Source: Phallus indusiatus
Taxonomy: Eukaryota; Basidiomycota; Agaricomycetes; Phallales; Phallaceae
Direction of reading: 5' to 3'
DNA: 64,000 nucleotides
Assembly: GCA_027605045.1 (NCBI GenBank)
Contig: JAQFWX010000049.1
Location: 186,001-250,000, forward strand
Positions 1-11,700 of the stretch are shown here, piece by piece (position 1 is the stretch's first letter; every line of letters begins with the position of its first letter). The notes beneath the pieces are model-generated. The model had not been told where the DNA came from. It saw only the letters and a list, made by a program, of their open reading frames with translations, and did no database searches. The position numbers and the translations under genes were made by a program.

Positions 1-72
1 CGTATAGTGTCACCGAAAAAGGTTTATTTTTTTCCGCATCTCTCTATTTCACATTACCAAGGTCTAGTATGG

Positions 73-2219
73 TCAACCTAATTGGTTCAGAACAATTTGG
101 ACATCGGAACGTGCATCGATCCGACACCTAAAATCTCGCGGACGTCTAAGCAACAGAACCGAAGACACATCACATACGCAAATTCTGAGAGAGAAAAAAT
201 AAGATCACCTACGCGATGGTTCCTGGAGTGAATTCATCTTTTTCAATAATACCGAATAAAGGTTCATCTTTAAGCATAGAAATATTCGTAGTGTGCAACA
301 TAGTCGCGATCACAATGGAAAGGAAACTTTCAGCAAGTGCTTTTCCAGGACATACGCTAAAAGATTGAACATCATCGTGAGACAATTGAGTAAATGTTAG
401 GGAGATATGCACAGTCGTACCGTCTTCCATATCCGAAAGCGAGATCGGGTTTTACTTTCGCACTTCCATCCAGAAACCGTTCTGGTCTAAATTTATGAGT
501 GTCAGGCCCATATTCTTTTTCCGAACGGAAAAGGACCCTGGTGTTATTGTTAGAATAAACAAAAAATTCCGAGAAGTCATGAATTTGATTACCAAGTGTT
601 CCCAATACATATAGTCCCTTGAGGTATAAAGTACCCGTTTATCACATCGTCCTGTTTCAATTGATGGGGCAGTCCCATCGGAGCTGCAGGATGCCACCGT
701 AACACCTCATTGAGAAAGGCATTGAGATACGAGAGACGAGGAAGATCAGCGAACGAAGGTAAGCTATCTCTTCCAACCACTGTGTCTAATTCATCCTGCG
801 CTTTTTTTTGGGCATCTGGATGGAGTGCTACCGCCAAAAAAAACAAACGTATCTGGTGTTCTATCTGAAAATAAAATATTGGTCGAGTTGCACCAAGAGA
901 GTGAGTGTTATTACCGTGTCGATTCCCGCAATATACGCGGTTACTGCTACTTGACGAATCATTTCTTCAGGATACCGGGGAGATTCCGCAGAAGTGCCGG
1001 CAAAACCTTCTAAATAATTCGACACGAAGGAAGACTCGTATTTTCCTTGTGTCTATTTTTTCTCAAAAAAAAAAAAAAAATCGTGCACGAATTAAGAGAT
1101 AACTCACAAAAGCTGCCTTGGCATGTGTATATAAAAGATCTAGCATGTCTTGGAAATCCCTTTCTATTTGTTCGGCTACCTTATGAAACTTTACACCAGG
1201 AATCCATGACGGAATATATTTGACTGCTATAGATTTTAAGCATTAGATAGTTTCTCTTATATAGCTCACTTACGGATTGGTAAAATATCAACTAAGTACG
1301 CTCCAGGTATGCATACTTCGGCAACAGCTCCCACCAAACCCTCTGCAAGCCGTAAATATGGGTCATTCTCAGACGAAATGTCAATTCCGTAAATGAGCTT
1401 CAAGCTAGTCAGTCGTGCGATAGTTTTCAAGATCAATTTTCGGACCTTCATTATAAATTTTCCGATGACATATCGCGTGACTTTCAAATCATTCACGGGC
1501 TCGGCAATAAGACGTCGTGCAAGGAACCTGACGATCACAAGCAAAATTGTAAAAGAAAGTCAGGCTCAAGAAGAAACTGCATTGAAAGGCTGGCAGACCT
1601 AGCACTTTCCTCCAGCAACGGATGAAATGAAACAACACTCTTGGACGAAATCAAATCATGTAATATTGCCCGATGTTGAGTCCATTGTTCGCCATAATCA
1701 ACTGTTATAACGGTCGAGTCGCCAAAATGAGTTCTATATGAAAAAATCAGTAGATGTATCTGGGAACTTGGAATCCTGGTTTATACAAATCATGCAGCAT
1801 TGTTGTCCTGATTCTACCTGAATATATAGCGCCTTTCTTAGTGAATAATTCTCGTTCCATTTCCGCTGAATTGATGAGAAGTATAGATTGACCCAGGACA
1901 TTCAAATACACGAGCTCGCCTTGAGTAAATTGAGTATATTAGGACATCGATAGCAAAACGTTTTGAATACCATATTTTTCAGCGAATTTCTCGTACACTT
2001 TGTATTCTACAGTTCCAGACGGTAAATCTTTCAAGTTGCCCCATATGTGATGCCTCGGAGGACCAGGAGGTAACCGCAAACCTAAAAAATTATCTCGCGA
2101 TTCAAGGTAAACATAATTACACACATACCTTTCGGAACGCGCACAGTAATGTGATGTAGGAAGAAAGAAATGTATAAGGCTATTGAGGTGACAGCGAAAT
2201 CAAGAATGGTTATAGACAT
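73..2219 (-). CDS. Cytochrome P450 monooxygenase (P450-A)
   Basis: Membrane-anchored heme-thiolate monooxygenase of the fungal class resembling O-methylsterigmatocystin oxidoreductase; substrate unknown. The N-terminus MSITILDFAVTSIALYISFF is one membrane anchor, followed after an intron by the proline hinge LPPGPPRHHIWGN. The I-helix reads AYIAGIDT (near 920-945), the ExxR motif is in NEVLRWHP (near 695-715), and PERF lies in FRPERFLDG. The heme loop FGYGRR-VCPGKALAE is split by an intron inside an Arg codon, which supplies the Cys ligand. The exon before the I-helix is open when spliced (GKYESSFVSNYLEG), so the gene looks intact. It ends QIVLNQLG-stop. It shares intron positions with four P450s at 45-57 kb and resembles P450-E most (MGLPH after ExxR). 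Start chosen at the ATG that gives the anchor. Confidence 0.9.
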
Positions 2220-3148
2220 GAGAGCGTGTAGAGGTCATAGTCCTTGGTATTGATGTATTTATTGACCGAGTAAATGAGCGGAGAAGTCTGCGGAGTCTCA
2301 TGATTTTAACCGGCGTTCTTGCCTCGCGTCTTCTAGTTGGGGACACGGGGAATCATCCTATGGATGTTGAGCCAATTGCAGCGAATCGGTTTGCGGCTGA
2401 TGTCCTTCCTATCTTCGAAACCAAACCCAATGTCCATATATGTTCCCCGACCCAACTGAATGTGATCGATATGAAAAAGCTTGAAGTACGAACTAATGCA
2501 CCGTTGTCTCGGCACGTAGGTATGTTCCTGAATAAAATGAGAAGTTTCAACAAGCACACGCACATAAACACAACTTAGCTGTCGACCTCGAGAAATGTTC
2601 ATGATCAACCATTGGGCATCACAGCCTCAGGGCCACACGTCAAACCAGAGCTGCGCGCGGCAGAGCTGAGACACCCCAGATTGACTGGAATACTTCGGTC
2701 GGACGCGACAATCCCTCGTTTAATCTGACGCTAACACTCCCATCAGTTCTCGCAGTGACTTCCACATCGACCACGGAGGAGCTTCGACTTTTACGCCATA
2801 CTGGCGTCCAGCAGTAGCAGGAATTCTTTGAATTGAGGTTCATAAGCGAAAACATGCTTCGTAGTATGTAGTTCATAATACGCCAAAGATCAACTGATGC
2901 CTTCTGGCTTTTTTCTGGTTCTTGACATGCATTCGGCTCAGGTGACAATCTAGACGGAAAACAAAAAAAGTAACATACGTTGTCACGCGACTATCGGGAA
3001 TGTCCGAGTCAGGCCTCAAAACGACTTGACACTCAGGTTGCCAGTGCGTTGACCGATTATAACAGAAAATTGGTACAAAGGCATCACCTACTCGACGAGA
3101 TAAAGGAAACAGCGAAAAAATTACAATTGAACGGGCGGGACTCAGGCA
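2220..3148. other. Intergenic, P450-A upstream / transhydrogenase 3' side
   Basis: No gene could be supported. A minus-strand open stretch at 2640-2948 and a plus-strand one at 2300-2578 show no recognisable domain, no signal peptide and no clear splice partners. The P450-A promoter must lie near 2220-2400. Confidence 0.5.
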
Positions 3149-5383
3149 TCAATAAGACATTGAATGGTCTAAAATCCATCTCAGATGTTCTTTGCCTTCT
3201 TCCTCATCTACATTTCCAATATTGGGTGCAAGACTCAAAAGTCGACGCTGAGGAATCGCTCCTTTCACAAGATTCTCCAAATCATTCTTCGTATAACCGA
3301 CGGCGTTCAAACCTCTCGGCATACCCAACCCATCGAGGAATTTAGCGATAGCATCGTAAAGAGCTTCTCCGATAGATGAATCTGGAAGTCGCGATATAGA
3401 AGGATCGGAGAGGGTTGTGTCTCTGAATAGGGCAAGTGCTTCACGGTGTCTGCTCGGAGACGAAGGAGCTGTAAACTGGAATACTGGAAAAAAGTTAAGG
3501 GCGTGTGTTTTCCTTTTTTTGATGATTGGGACTTACCGGCAGGACCTGTTAACGCGACACTACAAAACCAGTATCAGCTGAGCCACACAAAGGAATTATG
3601 CGTGAATACATACCTAATTCCATGAGGAATAAGAGGATTGGGTGTGTTATATTCAGGATGACGATATTTGGGCCCAGTCTTATTCAGACCAGAAATCTGA
3701 TTTAGGTCGGTTTATGAATGTCCTGCTTCATATATAATGACATGACATACAGGATAACTTATGCCGTGGCACAAATGTACACCCGCATGAGCGAAACCAA
3801 TCCCGGCAAACGTAGTGGCGAGTCTACGCACAACACACCAGACGCCGGTCAAAAATGGACCCAACAATATCAGAAATGAGCACATACAACATCTGCCTCT
3901 TTGCTTCTTTGTCGTCCCTGTTCTTCGCAATACGTGGTAGATATTTTATTGATTGTCGAATCGCCCACATGCTAAATATATCAGAGATATCGTTGCTGCC
4001 TTGTAATGCTTAATAATGAAAGTAAGTATCAGAGACATGCTAATTCATAGTATGCCTTCCAGTATTACATACATGGACGTAGGATAGGATTTGCCGGGCG
4101 AATTCTTTCGGTATACCTATAATACGAATATTCAAACAATCCTGATTTTATGAGGAAATACTCAACTTACGGAATAGCCGTGTAAGCCTCTAACGCATGG
4201 AACAGCTTGAGACACGAAAAGATAATTTCTCATCGAGCTCTCAGGAAGATGGAACCGAGATCATACCACGTCAAGTCCAGCGCTGATTTGCACTTGTGTG
4301 GGGCACGAGTCTATATTCAAGGGATCGACGATTGCTAATATGGGACGTAAAGCGGGACTTGTGATTCCTGTCTTGAAGCTCTTTGATGTTATATCTACGA
4401 CGGCCGAAGGGGTTGATTCACTCGCTGAACCTGCAGTGCTGTGGAGACGACGTTAGCCAGCAACTCTTGAATAATGCTTGCATTTACATACGTAGAAACT
4501 GCACGAAAAAATCGTGTCAATGTCATACAGAATGAAGGTTATAAGAAGTTTACACACTCGCTATCAGAGGACGCAGAGTCTTCTCAACAGGCAAACCTTT
4601 TCCAATAGGAGGACTTGTAAAATCTAATAAATCCGCGTCTTTGTAAACCGTGAACAGGTTAGCAGCTTTGGTAGTATCAATGACACTTCCTCCACCAACT
4701 CTAATAAAACAGAGCGCTATGTCAGTGACTTGTTTGAGTTTTTAAAATAGCTATCACGCAACGTACGCGAGAAAATGACTATAATCGCCTTTGCGAGACC
4801 ATTCAATTGCATGACGCCAACTTTCTTCGGTCGGTTCGATAGACACTTCATCATATATTTCGTACGGAACGTTTCCTTGAACTTCGAGTGCGTGAACAAC
4901 CTGTGATACATAGCCGAATCAACACTTGGTGTGAACTGTGTTTTAACAACTGAGTTTACCGTCTTCATGGGATGTAACGCCGCAACATTCTTATCTGTGA
5001 ATACGGCAACCTTAAAGGGGAGTTACTATCACGCCAGTACAGAGTTAGGATCGAATATCCTACCTTTCTAGGTTTCATATTCGCCAGATCCATTGCAACT
5101 TCGGCTGTCGCTCCTTCTCCAAAACGCAGATGAGGGGCTGCAACCTATAATAATAGCCCGTTCAATTGAATTGGGTATTAAGAGGATTCAATTGATAGAG
5201 CACCTCAAATGCATATTCTTTCTCGGGTACGTTGTTTATGGGTGTAGCAAGTTTCCTCAATTGGTTGAGAGGGTTGAAATGATGATAAGCTCCATAATGT
5301 CCATGGCATGGACAGGCGCCATGTTGTATCTGATTCATGACGCGAAATATCGATTCTCTGCTTAGACGGATCATAGGAGCCAT
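3149..5383 (-). CDS. Hydroxyacid-oxoacid transhydrogenase, mitochondrial (iron-type ADH family)
   Basis: Family role: oxidises 4-hydroxybutyrate to succinate semialdehyde while reducing 2-oxoglutarate to 2-hydroxyglutarate, in mitochondria. The N-terminus MAPMIRLSRESIFRVMNQ is basic and amphipathic, as for an import signal. Then come HLRFGEGATAEVAMDLANM, the nucleotide-binding GGGSVIDTTKAANLFTVY, and IGKGLPVEKTLRPLIA. Metal ligands are visible: DVLFHALEAYTAIP (Asp and His four apart, joined over an intron) and HAGVHLCHGISYP. The end is GKEHLRWILDHSMSY-stop. The phosphate-binding stretch, usually TTAGTGSE in the family, reads TTAGSASE here and is built across a 7-nt microexon (4492-4498). Length and domain order match the family. 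The downstream Met of two possible starts (5443 or 5383) was chosen because the longer N-terminus adds a hydrophobic Cys-rich run unlike a presequence. Confidence 0.9.
4492..4498 (-). other. 7-nt microexon in the transhydrogenase gene
   Basis: On the minus strand TTTCTAC sits between an acceptor (ttcgtgcag) and a donor (gtatgt). Joining it gives LIA-IST-TAGSASEST, the conserved phosphate-binding loop; skipping it breaks the frame. Seen directly as splice consensus plus reading frame; not confirmed by RNA. Confidence 0.7.
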
Positions 5384-8300
5384 AGTGAATATCAATGAGC
5401 AACAACAATGAATATGGCAGTACGAGAAAGAGAAAGAGAACAATTGAACTTTTGGTATTTCAAATGCGGGACTGAATGTTTCTCACCGAATCCCGAATCG
5501 TGATTCGTCGACCAATTAGAATTTGTGAACGAGTTTTGTGATCATCACGTGGGTCTTCGCTTCATTCCTGAGAGCGCGAAGTGCAAGAATCAAAAGCTTT
5601 TAGACTCGAACCAATCTCTTATTTTCGGCAGTCGGATATTATCAGAGACCCGAAGCGGATTCTGAGACGCAGCAAACCAGTCTGAGTGTGAAAGAGTAGT
5701 AAGCGCTAGTAAGCGATGATACAAAAGGATTGACGTTGAGAGTTAGATATTGATATCTATGCAATTTGAGACGATAATACGTACACATCTCTTGAAGGAA
5801 GATTTAGCACCATTCTCGCTCAATTAGCACAGCTTTTTAACTTTATCGTGTCGGTTATTTGTTTTTTTGTGTTGATATCTTATCGACATTGTTTCAAATT
5901 CGGAACGGTTGAATAAACGCCTGGGGCCGAATGATTTTCGACTAAAAAGCACTGGCATAATATCCTTCTTGAACGAGAACCTGGGCGCGAATTTTGGCCA
6001 AATTTCGCAGGATTGAGCACCGAAATCCCTGGTATAATTTCTTTAGATTATTCTCTAAAGTGTTTCTAAACAAATGCGGTAGGCATGTGGAAGAATGGGG
6101 GTATCAAACATTTATGAATTGTTGATGAGGAAAAGGAGAATAGTGATCGTAATGAAAACGCTTTTTTACAGAGAGCGCTGGTCGTAGAAAAGTTTGAGAA
6201 AAAGGATGCATTTCATTCTCCTATTAGGTCAGAACTGTCCTTATCGGCGTGATCTGTTCATTCCAAATAAATGACTAATTCATTAATTCAGCAAAACATA
6301 TTTCTCACCTAGCTTCGTTCCACATTGATAGATGTTATTCAACTGTTTTCTTGGACTATTCAATTGAGATTGCGAGATTGCGGATAAGACAGAATTAGAA
6401 TGTAAACGCGGTCAATTTCTCCTAAGATGGTGCTTTACAAAAGGAGGCGCAGCAGGTTCTGTTGATTCACGCTTGGGCTAGAGTTCCGCATCTATACATT
6501 CGACGATGATTGAATGGAGAGTAGTGAAATGCGACGGAATCGTCCTAAACCGTGGAGCTATAGCAACTGAGCCAGAATGGCTTTGCTGATTCTTCTCGTC
6601 AATTATCCACTGGCGTGTAAACTTGCGGAAATGCACAAATCATCTCAACTGCTTGGCAGCTGGCCCATGCGATATACGATAAGCATTTGAATTTGGAAGA
6701 CGTCGAAGTTCGAAGTTCGGAGTTCGTTCATTTCGCTTTTGTTGTGCCCAATACATATGTACGAACTTCTTTAATCTTCGGATGTAGGTTGTCAAAAAGG
6801 CAATGTGCAGATATGATGGAAGCAAGTCTGTCCCTGACTGACGCTGGTGTTTTCCGAATAATTTACATATGTACGTAGAGAGGTGTGACAAACCAAGTCA
6901 CACTTACTTCGCAATTTCGCCTAGTGGACAAATTCTAAATGCCCACTGTTCTTCTTTCGCGAAGTGAATGTGAATTCGGTCCTAGCGCAGAGTGTCGTGT
7001 CATTCCCGTATTTAGTGTGGATTTTTTGTTTTATTCAATTCCGTAGGCTACAGGGCTAGGGTACGGTACGGTGCGGTGAGCCGAAGATACTCCACGTTGA
7101 ACGTGCTTGAGTTGATCGAATCGGGTTTTGCCTCATGCATTCAGGATTATGTGCGGATATGGATGTGGACGTGGATGGTCGACGATGGTGACAGTCGTGG
7201 TGGTGGTGATGATCATGATGACAACCTGATGAATTGTTTGGAAAATTTCATGCGTTGACCGGCGACGCAAGGGTTTAACCTGGGTGCCTGGATTGTCGAC
7301 GTTGAGATACGCACGTACACGCATATTGCCTAGCGCCGCGCTTGAACCTTTGAAGAAGAAAAGAAGAAGAGCTAAACCATTGCCAGGACAAACTCAAGAG
7401 GGAAGCCTTTGTCTTTCTCGACATGTTTGTTATTGGAGGTTCAGGGGGATAACGTAAGGATATGACGACGAAGTCTAAGGTTCAAACCGGGAATCTACGC
7501 GCTCCATCTTCACCACCGAGACTTCTTGGAGAACGTTGCGTCTGGCACTCCTGTCCAGACTAGTCACGGCTAGCCGCCGCTGGTAGGGACGACGAAACAT
7601 ATCGGGATGAACGTACGAAATATCGTGGAAGTACTTTGTGAATGGTTATTCATTTGAACTTTCATTCATGCTTGTTTTTCAACGGATATGCGGAGAGATG
7701 GATCCGGTGTCTATGACTTTCCGGCCGATTTCACGGTGTTATATTGAAAGACACACCGAGCGGTGAAACTTTTGAAATATGCTTATCTCTGGCCTGTGAG
7801 AGTGCGAGTAGTGTCTCGTAATGATGTTTTAGACTGATGTTCGTATGCTCTGGGAAAATGAAAAACACGTTTCAATTCTGGGAGAACCACTTTGTTTTAG
7901 TGTCGATGTGGACCCTCTTTAATAAGGATCCAACTTCCGCTATTGGCTATTTTTGGGTAGCAGGTCTGGCGTAATTCGCCCATCACCATTGTGATTAAGC
8001 TCGGGGAAACGCACCAGGTATTGTTGCGAGAATCGTCGCACGCGACCGGATCCGGATATCCAGGCCAGACAGAGTAAATTGGGCAATTCTCATACACGGA
8101 TGTCAAAATTGTTTTTGAAATACTGCAATCTCCGTTCGGATATGAAGGTTATGTGTGTGTTAAAGTGCGCAGTTAAGAGTATATAGACAATCATTGCTCG
8201 GATGGAACTTTTAACGGAGCATCGTAGAAATTTCGTTTTTATTGTTTACACTATATACGCGGTGCCAGCTAGCCTGCAGATGATAAGCGAAGACCCGATG

Positions 8301-8701
8301 GCATCTGATCTTATCCGGGCCTTGTCACACGGGCGTCTAATTCAAATTTCGAAATACTCAAGAGATTCTCTTCGAGTGCATGCAACTTGTCCTTTTCTAT
8401 CTCATAAGAATCCACTTCAATTATGATCCGGAGAACCGGATTATACTACTGAAATATTTGACACAGGAAGCAACGAAAGCATGAGACTGGAATCATTATG
8501 TGGATACTACGTGGTCCACACAGATCCACGGACAACATAAGCATCCACAGTGCTACACTCCGTAGTATATGCCTCCTTGAAAAACTTGCTCAATGAGTCT
8601 CAGCAAGTCTCAGCCTTAAATTCCACCCTGTTCACACCTGCCCGTTCCCTCTCTCGTCTCTCTCCCCATCACCACCCCCAAGGCTCTCTCAGTCACTTCA
8701 A
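5384..8701. other. Long divergent intergenic region
   Basis: This 3.3 kb lies between two divergently transcribed genes (transhydrogenase minus, ATPase plus). I see no supported gene. Contents: a degenerate near-repeat at about 5920-6050 sharing 'tggtataat' or 'tggcataat' endings, a GRT-rich simple stretch at 7160-7225, and a minus-strand open stretch at 7897-8106 with Cys residues but no start context. The last 60 bases before 8702 are CT-rich, typical of a fungal core promoter or 5'UTR. Confidence 0.5.
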
Positions 8702-11700
8702 ATGTCGGCACCCGCTGACAACTCAGAGAACAAATCTGTTGCCTCTGACCACACTGTCGATGTCGATGTCGAGAAAGGTCAAGTCGCCGTCGCCGCTGCT
8801 GCCGACACTCCACAGCAGGACACTGAGCCTCGTCGCACCGTTGCGTTCCCCGAGGACAACGTCGACTATGGCATAGAAGAGCGCAAAACAGGCGGGATGA
8901 ACCGTCCCCGTGGTGCAGAGATGCGGAGAGAACTGACAAAGGAAGAGAAAGAGCTTGCACAAGCCGGATACGACGATATCATCGCCGAGAAAGAGGACAC
9001 GCAGACTCCCGTGAAGGGTGGTGATGATCACGACCAAAAGGACTCTCAAGGCGGGAAAGTCGATATTACCGAGCACAATCTTCGTCTCGAGGATTTGGAG
9101 AACGTCCTTTTGACGTCCTTTGTCATCAAGGAGCCTACCGCCAGTTCTGGTCTTCATCCCAAAGAAGCTGCTGATCGTCTTGTTCGCGATGGCAAGAATA
9201 TTCTTACTCCTCCTAAGAAAAAGAGCGCATTGATGAAGGTTGGTTTTTCTGATTTCTGTCGGATGTCCTATCAGGCTGAACCCTTCGTAGTACTTTGATT
9301 GCTTGAAAAACATGTTTAACATCCTTTTGGTGCGTTTCCTCGGCACTTTCATCTTTGGAATTATTCAGACTTATATGCCTTTGTAGATTCTTGCCGGCAG
9401 TATGTCCATGTATCTTTCGCCACCTCCTGACGTTTTCTAACACCATACAGTTCTTGAATATGTTTTACTTGGTATCAACTTTCAGGTACCTTTCTCCCGC
9501 TCATTTCGTGCATTACTTGTCCCCTAAAAACTTAAAAGGCAAACTTTGCAAACACCTACCTCGGAGGCATTTTAATAGCGGTAGCATGTAAGTGTTTCCG
9601 TTCATATCACATTTCATTTTCATTCCATGTGATTTCATATTCGTACCAAAACATTCACCTTGTCATGTCACGTTAATCGTGTTCCTATTCATTTTTTCAC
9701 CGTCCCTTCACCGTGATTTATTCGTGCTAAATCTCCTTTCATCATCACAGTTTTGAATGCATTCATCGAGTTCTATCAGCTCCAAAAGGCGGATGCTATC
9801 CTTCAGTCTTTCCTTGCGCTCATTCCTCCTTCATGTCGTGTTATCCGGAACGGGACTCTAAGCACCGTTCCCGCCGCAGAGGTGGGCTATTACAAACTTA
9901 TCACATTTCAAGCCTCTTCTAACCTAACCTTCAACACAACAGCTCGTCAAAGGAGATGTCGTCTTTGTCGTAAGTCATTTTTTGGATAATCTGCTTCCAA
10001 GTACACCGACGCGACTCTTTTGTTTGTTTGTGTGTAGCGCATGGGTGATAAAACGCCGGCAGATCTTATCCTGTTCAACGCTACGGATCTGAAAGTCGAT
10101 AATTCAAGTTTGACGGGTGAATCGGAACCTCAAGAACGTCATGCTTTGCCTGATGGGTCCCCTCATCGTGCTGTTGAGGCGGAAAACTTGGTGCGTTTAC
10201 GTCCCGGTATGTTCATACTTACAAATTATTCATCAACCTCCTTGTAGCTTTTCAACTCTACTCTTATTGTCAGCGGTGAAGGCTACGGAGGTACATGATT
10301 CTGAGTTGATTGCTATTGCATTGCGTCTAATAACTTTCTTTGCAGTTGTCGTACGAACTGGAGATCATACCTTGATCGGTATGTTTATCTACTCTTTTCT
10401 TGAGAGCTGAAATATTGAATAATATGCATAGGTCAAATTGCGAAACTAACTGGCTCCGAATCAGGAAAAAAGAGTCCATTGGCTGTTGAAATGTACGTCC
10501 CGCCACAGTCATATTCCATGATTTCTAGGGTCTCATATTTCTTTTCATATTCAAGTGCGAACTTTGTCGCTATCGTGTCCACCATAGCAGTCCTATTCGC
10601 CGTCGTTTTCTTCGGTGTTGGAATTGGTACCGTTTACAAGGGTAATGCTGCTGCGACTGTTACCTTTGCTGTGTCCATTCTTGTCGCTTTTGTACCGGAA
10701 GGATTACCGAGTGTTGTCACGCTTTTGTGAGGATTGATATTGAATTACTGTCCGAGTGTTGTTTGTTGATGGGTTTTTAATAGGCTGTCTATTGCGGCGA
10801 AACGTATGGCTGCGCAGAATGTTCTGGTCAAGGATTTGCAAGGTGTTGAGACACTTGGTGCTCTGTATGTCAACCTTTTTTCCGTGTGTTAACGTGTGTT
10901 AATGTATATTTAGCACCCTTCTGGCGACTGACAAAACTGGAACATTGACTCGGAACCAAATGACAGTCACAAACCTGTGGAACGGTACTCAAATGAGCAG
11001 CGCATTCCAGGTATGTCTCAACGCAGCAAATTCCATTCTCTTCATCTCACGACACCCATCCATCCTCTACTTTTCTAGTCCAACAATGATGCGCAAGACA
11101 CAGTTCCATTCTCATTCTCAACTCCAGGAATGCCCGAGATCATCGACGTATGCGCGTTGAACTCCAAGATCAAGTTCGACAAGATCGATGTACCATTCGA
11201 GCAACGTGAAATTCTGGGAGATGCTACTGAAACTGGACTTGCTCGGTTTGCGGGGCGTTATCTGCCGGATTATGATAAACACCATAAGGACCATCCTAAA
11301 GTGTTTGAAGTACCGTTTAATAGCACCAACAAGTGGGCTTTGAGTATTGGTGCGCGTTCTTTTATACCTGAAAAATAACTTTGGTGATGCTGAACTTTGT
11401 TTTAGTCAAGAAAATACATCAAGATGGTTTCCTTACTGTCATGCTTAAAGGAGCCCCCGAACGAGTTTTGGCCAAATGTTCAACCTACCTCAAAGACGGC
11501 GTTCGAACTCCCGTAGACGCATCCTTTAACAAAGCCTTCGATGACGCCTATTCATACATGGCTTCTCGCGGACACCGAGTCATCGCCTGCGCACAATACA
11601 ACCTCCCAGGACATCTCTACCCCGAAACCTTCGCATTCACACGTAACCCAATCAACTACCCCGAATCCGAATACACCTTCGTCGGACTCGTCTCGTTGGA

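Noticed and set aside
7076..7258. Asp/Gly-rich small protein
   Set aside because: The composition comes from a GRT simple-sequence stretch.
8616..9352. Long antisense open frames opposite the ATPase N-terminus
   Set aside because: They mirror the strongly coded ATPase exon and have no domain or start context.
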